Below, one piece after another: positions 42,614 to 50,537 of a stretch of DNA of 64,000 nucleotides; the stretch's first letter is position 1, and each line of letters starts with the position of its first letter. The notes under the pieces are model-generated. The model was not told the DNA's origin. It did no database searches and saw only the letters and a program-made list of their open reading frames with translations. Made by a program: the position numbers and the translations under genes. This DNA is from Moraxellaceae bacterium (GTDB taxonomy: Bacteria; Pseudomonadota; Gammaproteobacteria; Burkholderiales; Rhodocyclaceae). The stretch is from contig JAVHYF010000016.1 in NCBI GenBank assembly GCA_031119205.1, positions 1-64,000 of the forward strand, written 5' to 3'.

Positions 42614-44041
42614 TCAGGGAGTGGGGCTGGAATCCACGGGAACCCGGAAGGCTTCCAGCGGGGTATGGCAGCTCAGATTCTCGTAACCGTCGCGAGTGAC
42701 GAGGTAGCAGTCGCCGACATTGCAGCCGGCGGACAGCGGTTCCAGCCACTGGGTGTGCAGCACGAAAACCATGCCCTCTTCCAGCCGGTCGTAGTTGTGG
42801 GACGAGATATTGAAGCTGTTGCTACCGCCCGCCATGCCCACCGAGTGGCCGAGGTTGGGGTTGTGCGGGCCATGGGTAGCCGGGTACACGTGCATCAGCT
42901 TGCGGCCCTGCGCCTCCCAGTCGATGTCGCGCACGTACTGGCGCTTTACCTGACGCGGCTCGCCGTCCGGCATGGCTTCCCAGTTGAAGGGCATGGTGCG
43001 GGCCTCGGCGTCGCGCAGGTAGCCCTTCTCGATGAAAGGCTCGAAAGCCGCGTTGTTCACGTCGCGGATCAGCGCACCGGGGCGGATCAGCTTTTCCGCG
43101 CGCTTCACGCCGTCGACGCAGGTGGCCAGCACGTCCTCCTGCCGGTCGGTCAGCGTACCCACCGCGATCATGCGCGCCGTCTGGGCGGTATAGCCCTGGT
43201 AGGTGACGTTGGAGATGTAGAAGTTGAGCAGGTCGCCCGGCCGCAGCACGTGGCCGTAAGGCTTGCCGCAGGCGGTGCCGAACTCGTTGACGCCGATCTG
43301 GTAGCCATCGCCGGTCTCGCCGCCACGCGCCAGCTGGGCGTAGGTGAAGGCGGCGTAGAGCTCGTGGTCGCTCACGCCCGGCCGGGCAACGTGGCAGGCG
43401 GCCTGGATGCCGATGTCGATGAGCTGCGCGGCGGCGCGGTGCATGGCCTGTTCGCCCGGCGAGCGCACGCGCTGCATGCGGTCGATGATGGCGTTCTCGG
43501 ACACGAAACGGGCGGCCGGCAACAGCTTGTCCAGCGTGGCCCACAGGTCCAGCGACTTCTTGTCACCGATGCGGCCGATCTGGCCGGCGTCCAGCCCCAT
43601 CGCTGCCAGCTTCTTCACGCAGGCCTGCGCGGTCTTCAGGACCGACTGGCCGGGGCGGTCGGCGTACTCGCGGCCCCACGGGGCAATCTGCCAGATCTCA
43701 TCGACCAGCAGCGGCTCGCCACCCGGCGGCAACAGCACCGACTGGGTGAAGAACGACAGCAGGATCAGGGGCTTGTCCTCGTCGGACGGGATGATCAGCA
43801 GGCCTTCGCGCGCCCAGTCGCAGATGTAGCGCAGGTAGGCGTTGGACATGTGGAACCAGCCCGCCGAGTCGGTGTGGACCAGCAGGGCATCGTGGCCGGC
43901 CTGCACCGCCTCGCGGCGGATACGGCGCAGGCGCTCCTTGAATTCGGACTCCGGCAGAGGCGGAACCGGCACGAAATCGAAATCGGGTTCGAAGTCGGCC
44001 AGCAGGGATTCGATGCGGCGGCGTGGGGTGGCGGGCGACAT
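42614..44041 (-). CDS. M24 (pita-bread) family hydrolase lacking metal ligands
   Basis: A 475-aa protein with an N-terminal creatinase-like domain (about 30-190) and a C-terminal pita-bread domain. The five metal ligands of M24 aminopeptidases are mostly gone: expected Asp positions are Tyr275 (NFYIS) and Gln287 (GYTAQTAR), the expected Glu positions are His429 (FVLHTQWLEP) and Gly443 (NVGDCYLVT); only His399 (GHSVGM) remains. Creatinase of the same fold also works without metals, but its Glu pair is not evident here. An extra segment of about 40 residues precedes His399. Probably a C-N hydrolase or lyase of the same pathway as the transporter operon; substrate unknown. Confidence 0.82.
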   Translation of the reverse strand: MSPATPRRRIESLLADFEPDFDFVPVPPLPESEFKERLRRIRREAVQAGHDALLVHTDSAGWFHMSNAYLRYICDWAREGLLIIPSDEDKPLILLSFFTQSVLLPPGGEPLLVDEIWQIAPWGREYADRPGQSVLKTAQACVKKLAAMGLDAGQIGRIGDKKSLDLWATLDKLLPAARFVSENAIIDRMQRVRSPGEQAMHRAAAQLIDIGIQAACHVARPGVSDHELYAAFTYAQLARGGETGDGYQIGVNEFGTACGKPYGHVLRPGDLLNFYISNVTYQGYTAQTARMIAVGTLTDRQEDVLATCVDGVKRAEKLIRPGALIRDVNNAAFEPFIEKGYLRDAEARTMPFNWEAMPDGEPRQVKRQYVRDIDWEAQGRKLMHVYPATHGPHNPNLGHSVGMAGGSNSFNISSHNYDRLEEGMVFVLHTQWLEPLSAGCNVGDCYLVTRDGYENLSCHTPLEAFRVPVDSSPTP

Positions 44042-44068
44042 GGCGGGCTCGCGGGGGCAATTTATTGA

Positions 44069-44119
44069 GTACACAAAAGTTACCTGAATTGCTTTCACAA
44101 GTGCAAACATTGTGTATAC
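44069..44119. promoter_or_regulatory. Candidate GntR operators between M24 gene and gntR
   Basis: GTACAC at 44069-44074 and GTGTATAC at 44112-44119 bracket an AT-rich stretch that includes AATTGCTTTC. Dyads with a GTnTAC-like core are typical FadR/FCD-type GntR targets. A related GTGTAC occurs at 42365-42370 before the racemase-transporter operon. Suggests one regulator for both promoters. Confidence 0.4.
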
Positions 44120-44189
44120 GCATTCCTTTATCCGGTGCATGCGCCTGGCACCCGGTATCATCCACACCGATCGTATTCAGGAGTCGTTC

Positions 44190-44915
44190 ATGGTCACCAG
44201 CAGGAAACCCAACAAGCGCGCCGAGCCGGCCGGTGGCGAGGACGTGACCGAGCGGATCCGCGCCGCGCTGGCCAGTGCCATGGCCGACGGTGCGCTGCGA
44301 CCGGGCACGAAGCTGTCGGAAGACGTGATCGGCAAGCATTTCAAGGTGAGCCGCACGGTGGTGCGCGGCGCGCTCAACGTCCTGCAGCGCGACCATCTGA
44401 TCGACCGCCAGCGCAATCGCGGTGCCTTCGTCGCCGAGCCCACCGTCGCGGAGGCGCGTGAGTTGCTGGATGCGCGCAACCTGCTCGAACTCTCCATCGT
44501 CGAGCGCGCGGCACAGCATGCGCAGACCGCGGACCTCGACCGGCTGGAGGCACTCACCCACGAGGAAGAGGCCATCCACAACGCCACCGACGAAGCCGCG
44601 AAGACGCGTCTGTCCGGCCACTTCCATGTCGAACTCGCGGCCTTGGCCCGCAACGGCGTGCTGCAGGAACTGCTGGAGAAAGTGGTGGCGCGCATCGCGC
44701 TGGTCAGCGCGCTGTACGGCGAGGACCGCAGCAACAAGTGCGGCGCACACGATCACCGTGCCATCGTCGCCGCCATGCGGCGCGGTGATGTCGCGGCGGC
44801 GCGTGCGGAGATGCAGGCGCACCTCGACGACATCGCGCAACGCATCCGTCTCAACGGTGCGCAATCGGACAACCGCTCGCTGGAGTCGGTGCTGGAGCGT
44901 TTCTCACCGCGCTGA
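44190..44915 (+). CDS. GntR-family transcriptional regulator (FCD/FadR subfamily)
   Basis: A 241-aa regulator: winged HTH at about 20-85 (LSEDVIGKHFKVSRTVVRGALNVLQRDHLIDRQRNRGAFVAEP) and an FCD ligand-binding domain with the metal-site His pattern SGHFHVELAALARN and HDHRAIVAAMRRGDVAAARAEMQAHL. AGGAG precedes the ATG at 44190. Divergent from the M24 gene and very likely the local regulator of the whole cluster. It ends 58 bp before ntrX. Confidence 0.92.
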   Translation: MVTSRKPNKRAEPAGGEDVTERIRAALASAMADGALRPGTKLSEDVIGKHFKVSRTVVRGALNVLQRDHLIDRQRNRGAFVAEPTVAEARELLDARNLLELSIVERAAQHAQTADLDRLEALTHEEEAIHNATDEAAKTRLSGHFHVELAALARNGVLQELLEKVVARIALVSALYGEDRSNKCGAHDHRAIVAAMRRGDVAAARAEMQAHLDDIAQRIRLNGAQSDNRSLESVLERFSPR

Positions 44916-44973
44916 ATCAGCGTCGCGCGTCCTCGCGTGTTGCGCCGTCACCACACCGTGGTAGGCTCGCCAC

Positions 44974-46206
44974 ATGACGAAGATTCTTGTTGTCGACGAC
45001 GAAATCGGCATCCGCGAACTGCTCTCCGAGATCCTGCTCGACGAAGGCTATGAGGTGCAGCTCGCAGAGAACGCAGCGGCCGCGCGCGCAGCGCGCGCCA
45101 GTGCGCGGCCGGACCTTGTGCTGCTCGACATCTGGATGCCGGACACCGACGGCGTCACCCTGTTGAAGGAGTGGGCCAGTGGTGGCCAGCTCACCATGCC
45201 GGTGGTGATGATGTCGGGCCACGGCACCATCGATACCGCGGTGGAAGCCATCCGTTTCGGCGCTACCGATTTTCTCGAAAAGCCCATCGCGCTGCAGAAG
45301 CTGCTGGCTACCGTGAAGCGCAGTCTGCAGCGCCAGCCCACGCGTGTGCGCAGCCAGCTGACGCTGGCGAGCTTTACTCGTTCCACGCCGTTGCGCGACC
45401 TCAAGAAGCGTCTCGACCAGGCGGCCGGTCGCTCGCGCGTGTTGCTATTGCGCGTCGGCCCCGGCTCGCTGGCCGAGCTGTGCGCGCGCAGCCTGCAGGC
45501 CGACAACGCAAACTGGATGGATCTCGGCGCACTCAACGCGCCGCTGGAAATCCAGCTGCTGGAAGATCACCGCGGCGGCATCCTGTTCATCGAAGAGCTG
45601 GCCCAGCTCGGCCGCGCACAACAGAAGAATCTGGCGTTCGCGCTGGACCGTCTCGACCGCTACGACCTGCGCCTGCTCGTCGCGAGCACGCGCAACGCGG
45701 AAGAGCTGCTTGCCGAAGGTTGGGACGAGGGGCTGCTGCGTCGTGTCTTCGAGGTGGCGCTGGTACCGCCTTCCTTGCTGGAGTTGCGCGACGAGGTGCC
45801 GGAAATCGCGGCACAGTTGCTGCTGCATCTGGTCGAGTCCGGCGAGGTGCCGGCGCGCAGCCTCAGCACCGGTGCGTTGAACGCACTGCGCAATCGACCC
45901 TGGGGTGGTGGCTTCGCCGAGCTGCGCTCCGCCATCAAATCGGTGGCACTTGCCGCGCTGGAAGAACAGATCGACGCCGACGACATCATCCGCCACATCT
46001 CGCGCGGCCCCGCCGCCACTTTCGCGCTGCCGCTGGACCTGCCGCTGCGTGAAGCGCGCGAGAGCTTCGAGCGCATCTACTTCGAGCACCATCTGCAGCT
46101 GGAAGACGGCAACATCACCCGCCTTGCCGAGAAAACCGGCCTGGAGCGCACCCATCTTTACCGCAAGCTCAAGCAACTGGGAATCGCGCTGCGGCGCGAG
46201 CAGTAG
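44974..46206 (+). CDS. ntrX: NtrX-like response regulator with degenerate AAA+ domain
   Basis: A 410-aa regulator. Receiver domain with acidic pair D8-D9 and phospho-Asp52 (LLDIWMPD), Thr/Ser in MMSGHGT, Lys103 (LEKPI). The central domain aligns with sigma-54 activators, but Walker A has become RVGPGSLAELC (no GKE/GKT Lys), the stretch that would hold GAFTGA is missing, and Walker B reads ILFIEEL. The C-terminal Fis-type HTH (EDGNITRLAEKTGLERTHLYRKLKQLGI) is intact. So it can bind DNA but probably not drive sigma-54 open-complex formation. Expected partner of NtrY at 34298. Confidence 0.9.
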   Translation: MTKILVVDDEIGIRELLSEILLDEGYEVQLAENAAAARAARASARPDLVLLDIWMPDTDGVTLLKEWASGGQLTMPVVMMSGHGTIDTAVEAIRFGATDFLEKPIALQKLLATVKRSLQRQPTRVRSQLTLASFTRSTPLRDLKKRLDQAAGRSRVLLLRVGPGSLAELCARSLQADNANWMDLGALNAPLEIQLLEDHRGGILFIEELAQLGRAQQKNLAFALDRLDRYDLRLLVASTRNAEELLAEGWDEGLLRRVFEVALVPPSLLELRDEVPEIAAQLLLHLVESGEVPARSLSTGALNALRNRPWGGGFAELRSAIKSVALAALEEQIDADDIIRHISRGPAATFALPLDLPLREARESFERIYFEHHLQLEDGNITRLAEKTGLERTHLYRKLKQLGIALRREQ

Positions 46207-46224
46207 TCCGGCCGTTGCAGGAAT

Positions 46225-46254
46225 GAAAAAGCCGACCCGCGGGTCGGCTTTTTC
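46225..46254. terminator. Bidirectional Rho-independent terminator
   Basis: A perfect palindrome: GAAAAAGCCGACCC, GC, GGGTCGGCTTTTTC. GC-rich stem flanked by A run and T run on either strand. It ends ntrX and the convergent ClpP-like gene. Confidence 0.95.
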
Positions 46255-46274
46255 GTCCGGAATGCGCGCAGCGT

Positions 46275-47222
46275 TCAGAACGGTTTGAACACCACGTCGT
46301 CGTTGACGGCATAGAAACGGCAGGCCTGCGCATTGTTGCGCTGGACCTTGAGGCATTCGTCCATCGCGGCGCGCAGCGGGTGCAGGCGTTGTGCCGGTGC
46401 CATGTAGCAACCGTTGTTCTTGCTGACAACGAAGGCCCGCGGCTTGTCGTAAGTGAGGAAGCGCTGATAGAACTTTCCGCGACAGTTGTCGGACAGCGTG
46501 GCGATCGGCGGCTCGTCACCCAACGCGGCAAAGTCGCTCGCGGCGGGTGACTCGAGATCGCCGCCCTCTTTCGTGTTGGTGGATTCATACAAGGCGTCCG
46601 TCGTGATGATCCTGGCGGACAGGGCGTCGAACGTATCCAGCCGTTCGCAATCGGGTACGGCAACTGTCTCCCGGCATCCCAGCACGCTGCCCTTCGAGGT
46701 CTGCGCCCGGGGATGGAAGATCATCAGCTTGCGGTCGCTGCGCTGGAAATACGAAAGCATTGTGCCGAACGGAATGTCGGTGCGTCCGGACACATAGGCA
46801 AAGTCGTTGGTACTTGCCGTGCCGTGGGAGCCGGAGAAGCTCCCGCCCAGCGTCAGGTAGCTGGCTTCGAGGCGGGTGCCGCCGGAGACCATGCGTTCCT
46901 TGCCCGCCAGGAAGATGCGTACGCAGGAGTAGCCGCATGAACCGTGCAGAACGGTGACCAACCCGGCATCCTTGACGGCGTCCGCCACACGCATCGCGTC
47001 GACGAGCTTGCCGCTACCGGTCGAGCCAAGATTGCGCAGAACGATGTACTTCACCCCCGGCTTCGCGGCCTCGCGGATCTTCTCCGCGTCACCATCGACC
47101 AGCGCGCCATGAACGATCATTTCTTCGCCATTGACGAATACGTTTACGGCGAGAGCCGGCGTGGCCGTCGCGACGAGACACGCTGCGACCAGTGCATGCT
47201 GCATGCGCCCAAGAATGGACAT
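46275..47222 (-). CDS. Secreted protein with ClpP/crotonase-like core
   Basis: A 315-aa protein with a signal peptide (cleaved near ALA-V, residue 25). Residues about 57-112 read VKYIVLRNLGSTGSGKLVDAMRVADAVKDAGLVTVLHGSCGYSCVRIFLAGKERM, matching the helix-strand pattern of periplasmic ClpP-like proteins, whose usual motif there is CASAC-x-x-x-F-x-AG. Here it is CGYSC, so the Ser is one place off. The C-terminal 150 residues are rich in Cys and unassigned. Starts at 47222 after GGGGGAAGACC. Proteolytic activity is doubtful; function unknown. Confidence 0.6.
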   Translation of the reverse strand: MSILGRMQHALVAACLVATATPALAVNVFVNGEEMIVHGALVDGDAEKIREAAKPGVKYIVLRNLGSTGSGKLVDAMRVADAVKDAGLVTVLHGSCGYSCVRIFLAGKERMVSGGTRLEASYLTLGGSFSGSHGTASTNDFAYVSGRTDIPFGTMLSYFQRSDRKLMIFHPRAQTSKGSVLGCRETVAVPDCERLDTFDALSARIITTDALYESTNTKEGGDLESPAASDFAALGDEPPIATLSDNCRGKFYQRFLTYDKPRAFVVSKNNGCYMAPAQRLHPLRAAMDECLKVQRNNAQACRFYAVNDDVVFKPF

Positions 47223-47408
47223 GGTCTTCCCCCTGATATTTATGTTGTGTGCAACCGCTCGCCTGCTTCCCTGGGGCAGGCCGCGCGATGATAGCGAGGT
47301 GGCCACCGTCTTTCCGCGCCCTGTCGGGCAGGCGATACTGGTTGCCACAATCCGCCCGGCATCCGTGATGATCATGTGCCGTTGCGCGCCCGCCCTACCG
47401 TAACGACC

Positions 47409-47636
47409 ATGACCGATCCCTTGCCGCCTGCCATAGCCTCACCCTGCATCCGCCATTGCTGCCTGGACCAGGACGGCGACGTCTGCGTCGGCTGCTTCCG
47501 CACGCTGGACGAGATCACTCGCTGGCGCGAGGCGGACGACGAGACGCGGCGTCTTATCCTTCTGCGCTGTGGCGAACGCCGCGCCGACTACCAGCGTCGT
47601 TACCCCGACTGGCGTCCACCGCTATCGCGGACATAG
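47409..47636 (+). CDS. DUF1289 small cysteine-rich protein
   Basis: A 75-aa protein with the DUF1289 pattern [29 protein letters not shown]: four-plus cysteines that could bind metal or an Fe-S cluster. Common in proteobacteria and without a known function. It precedes rapZ by 87 bp and could share its promoter region. Confidence 0.85.
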   Translation: MTDPLPPAIASPCIRHCCLDQDGDVCVGCFRTLDEITRWREADDETRRLILLRCGERRADYQRRYPDWRPPLSRT

Positions 47637-47722
47637 CTGCAGACGAGGTGACGCCGACCGGAGTTTTTCTCTATGCTCTGGACGAGCCACCCCAAACGAC
47701 AACACGCACGACAACGCCCCCC

Positions 47723-48562
47723 ATGCAGCTCATCCTCATCAGCGGTGTGTCCGGCTCCGGCAAGAGTATTGCGCTCAAGGTGCTGGAGGACGCCGGCTAC
47801 TACTGCGTCGACAACCTGCCGGTCACCCTGCTGCCGCAACTGGTGAGCCACCTGCGTGCGGCCGGCTACGCCAAGGTGGGCGTGGCGGCCGACGTGCGTT
47901 CCGGCGCCAGCATCGCGGCGATGCCGCAGGTGGCGAACAGCCTGCGCGGCATGGTGGAGGACGTGCGCTTCCTGTTCCTGGACGCGCGCGACGATGCGCT
48001 GGTGGCGCGTTTTTCGGAGACCCGTCGCCGTCACCCGCTGTCCGACGACGGTGTGACGCTGGAGGAAGCCATCGCCCGTGAACGCGAGTTGCTGTCGCGC
48101 ATCGGCGAGCTGGGCCACCGCATCGACACCAGCGAGCTGCACCCGAACTCCCTGCGCAACTGGGTGAAGGACCTGCTGCAGGGTGATGCCGAGCGCGGCC
48201 TGACGCTGCTGTTCGAGTCCTTCGGCTTCAAGCACGGCATCCCGGTGGACGCGGATTTCGTGTTCGACGTGCGGGTGCTGCCCAATCCCTACTACGACCC
48301 GGCCCTGCGTCCCCTGACCGGGCGTGACGAGCCGGTGATCGCCTTCCTGCAGAAGACGCCGGAAGTCCTGCGCATGTACGAGGACATCCGTGATTTCGTG
48401 GGCCGTTGGTTGCCGTCCTTCGTGCGTGACGGCCGCAGCTATCTCACGGTGGGCATCGGCTGCACCGGCGGCCAGCACCGCTCGGTGTATCTCGCCGAAT
48501 CGCTGGCGGCCCACTTCCGCGCCAGCACTCGCGTGCTGGTCCGCCATCGCTCCCTGAGATAG
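47723..48562 (+). CDS. rapZ: RNase adapter protein RapZ
   Basis: A 279-aa P-loop protein. In E. coli RapZ directs RNase E to the sRNA GlmZ to tune glucosamine-6-phosphate synthesis. Walker [67 protein letters not shown], and [14 protein letters not shown] are diagnostic. Start ATG at 47723 fits the family; longer frames are not supported. In this group rapZ often lies near PTS or rpoN genes, not seen here. Confidence 0.95.
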   Translation: MQLILISGVSGSGKSIALKVLEDAGYYCVDNLPVTLLPQLVSHLRAAGYAKVGVAADVRSGASIAAMPQVANSLRGMVEDVRFLFLDARDDALVARFSETRRRHPLSDDGVTLEEAIARERELLSRIGELGHRIDTSELHPNSLRNWVKDLLQGDAERGLTLLFESFGFKHGIPVDADFVFDVRVLPNPYYDPALRPLTGRDEPVIAFLQKTPEVLRMYEDIRDFVGRWLPSFVRDGRSYLTVGIGCTGGQHRSVYLAESLAAHFRASTRVLVRHRSLR

Positions 48563-48577
48563 ATCCGGCGGGGTGGC

Positions 48578-49657
48578 TTACGCCGCGGCGGGGCGTGGCA
48601 TCTGCCAGCGGCTCAGGCGCTGTTCCACGAAATGGTGGAACAACGCGCCGGCCAGCACCGACAAGGCCCAGGCCAGCACGATGCCAGCGGCGTTGAGCCA
48701 CGGACCCTGAGGCACGAAGCGCGCGAACAGCGCGTTGCACAGAAGCACCACAGGGAAGTGCACCAGGAACACCGCGTAGGCGATGCGCGACAACCAGCCC
48801 AGCAGCGCCTGCCCCGGCATGTCCTGCCAGCTCGTCGCACGGCTGGCGGCCGCCAGCAGCAGGGCGACCGTCAGGGCGACGGCGATGCGCAGGCGGAACT
48901 CCACCCACAGCGCGAGCAGGCCCACGGCCGCCAGCAGCAGGGTCCAGCCCGGATGCCGGCGTGTCGGCAGGGCCTGCGCCGGCTGACGTATTTCCGCATT
49001 GCCCCACCAGGCAGCGGCGCCCAGCGCATAGGCGCCAAAGAAGTAGATCGCCCAGTTGTCCAGCGCCGCATGGCGGTTGAACACCAGCAGCGAGGCGGCG
49101 CCCAGCAACGCGACCAGCAGGCTGCCGGACAGCGGCCCCGGCAGGCGGCGGCCCAGCCAGACACACAGGGCCAGCAATACGAAGAGCTGGAAGTCGATGG
49201 CCACGTACCAGACCCCGGCGGACAGGGCATCGAAGCCGAGCACGCCGTGCATCAACAGGAGGTGTGCCAGCAACTGCGGTAGGTCGGGTGGCCCCGGAAT
49301 GGATTCGTGGGCCATCAGGCGGCTGGCCAGTGCTGCCGCCGCGATGGCCAGGGTCAGTGCGGCGAGGTAGGGCAGCACCAGGCGCAGGTAGCGCCGGAAC
49401 AACAGCCGGGCCAGCCCGGCCGTCGGCAGTGCACCCGCACTGGCCAGGGTCTGTGCGGCAAGGTAGCCACCCACCACGAGGAAGGCCTGCACCGCCACGC
49501 GGCCGTAGTCGTACAGCCAGGGAATGAGATTGGGCGCCAGCACCAGCGCGGCGTCCGACATGGGCCCGTAGAATGCGAGGTGATGCAGGACGATGAGCTG
49601 CGAGGCGATGGCCTTCAGCGCATCGATGGACAGGGAGCGGGACGGACGGACGTGCAT
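48578..49657 (-). CDS. Acyltransferase-3 family membrane protein
   Basis: A 359-aa integral membrane protein with about ten helices. N-terminus SIDALKAIASQLIVLHHLAFYG has the family catalytic His region (LHH), then YDYGRVAVQAFLVVGGYLAA and RYLRLVLPYLAAL. Members transfer acetyl or other acyl groups to sugars, LPS, peptidoglycan or exported compounds. The ATG at 49657 is chosen because upstream sequence codes nothing recognisable. Divergent from ubiX and convergent with rapZ. Confidence 0.87.
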   Translation of the reverse strand: MHVRPSRSLSIDALKAIASQLIVLHHLAFYGPMSDAALVLAPNLIPWLYDYGRVAVQAFLVVGGYLAAQTLASAGALPTAGLARLLFRRYLRLVLPYLAALTLAIAAAALASRLMAHESIPGPPDLPQLLAHLLLMHGVLGFDALSAGVWYVAIDFQLFVLLALCVWLGRRLPGPLSGSLLVALLGAASLLVFNRHAALDNWAIYFFGAYALGAAAWWGNAEIRQPAQALPTRRHPGWTLLLAAVGLLALWVEFRLRIAVALTVALLLAAASRATSWQDMPGQALLGWLSRIAYAVFLVHFPVVLLCNALFARFVPQGPWLNAAGIVLAWALSVLAGALFHHFVEQRLSRWQMPRPAAA

Positions 49658-49783
49658 GGAACTCTGGTCTGTTCGGACAACCGCTCTGGGGGCGGATGAA
49701 CGGGGCCGGTAACTAGCCGGACCGCAAAAAGGTGTGAAATCAACGCGCGAGTGTCCGGCAGGATGACCGCGGGAGCACGAAAC

Positions 49784-50413
49784 ATGACCGCAAGCCCGAG
49801 AACTGCGCCACGAACCATTGCCGTCGCCCTCACCGGTGCCTCGGGCATGCCTTACGGCCTGCGCCTCGTGGAATGCCTGCTGGCGGCGGATTGCCGGGTG
49901 CAGTTGCTGTACTCGCAAGTGGCCCAGATCGTGGCGCGGCAGGAAATGGACCTGGCCCTGCCCGGCCGCGCGGAGGACGCGCAGGACTGGTTGTGCGAGC
50001 GCTACGGCGTGGATGCGACGCGCCTGCAGGTGTATGGCCGCGAGGAGTGGTTCGCGCCGCTGGCCTCCGGCTCCAACCCGCCGGAAGCAATGGTGGTGTG
50101 CCCCTGCACCATGGGCACGCTGGCTGCGATCGCCGCCGGGTTGTCGTCCAGCCTGATCGAGCGTGCCGCCGACGTGTGCCTCAAGGAAGGCCGCAAGCTG
50201 GTGCTGGTGCCGCGCGAAACACCGTTCTCCACGCTGCACCTGGAGAACATGCTGCGGCTGTCGCGCATGGGCGTGGTGATCCTGCCGCCGAATCCCGGCT
50301 TCTATCACCACCCGCAATCCATCGACGATCTGGTGGATTTCGTCGTGGCGCGCATCCTCGATCAGGTGGGCGTGCCACACCAGCTGATGCAGCGCTGGGG
50401 CGAACAGGACTGA
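49784..50413 (+). CDS. ubiX: Flavin prenyltransferase UbiX
   Basis: A 209-aa enzyme that joins dimethylallyl phosphate to FMN, making the cofactor of UbiD decarboxylases in ubiquinone synthesis. Blocks: [120 protein letters not shown]. The UbiD partner is not in the window. Confidence 0.95.
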   Translation: MTASPRTAPRTIAVALTGASGMPYGLRLVECLLAADCRVQLLYSQVAQIVARQEMDLALPGRAEDAQDWLCERYGVDATRLQVYGREEWFAPLASGSNPPEAMVVCPCTMGTLAAIAAGLSSSLIERAADVCLKEGRKLVLVPRETPFSTLHLENMLRLSRMGVVILPPNPGFYHHPQSIDDLVDFVVARILDQVGVPHQLMQRWGEQD

Positions 50414-50455
50414 GGGCACGGGCCCCTCAAGCCGCGCAGGACGCGAACAAACGCC

Positions 50456-50496
50456 AAGGGCCACGAGCAGACCTGACGGGTCCGCTCGTGGCCCTT
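50456..50496. terminator. Large palindromic hairpin between ubiX and ceramidase-like gene
   Basis: Perfect 13-bp arms AAGGGCCACGAGC (50456-50468) and GCTCGTGGCCCTT (50484-50496), with an inner GACC / GGTC pairing in the loop and an outer CGAACA / TGTTCG pair. It lies between convergent genes and may terminate both. The form also resembles a dispersed REP-type element; other copies were not seen in this window. Confidence 0.6.
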
Positions 50497-50537
50497 GATG
50501 TTCGTGTTTCGGGAGCCCTGCGTCGCAGGGCGGCGCC

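Noticed and set aside
42614-44041. Ectoine hydrolase (DoeA/EutD), DMSP lyase DddP or Xaa-Pro peptidase
   Set aside because: No ectoine genes (doeB, eutBC) nearby, and the metal residues kept in DddP and the peptidases are absent.
42353-44068. 571-codon rightward open frame opposite the M24 gene
   Set aside because: Composition is His/Arg/Gly-rich with no domain; the opposite strand holds a clear M24-fold protein.
36431-44973. Island carried by an IS or integrase element
   Set aside because: No transposase, integrase, terminal inverted repeats or tRNA site were seen at either border; only the 13-bp tandem array.
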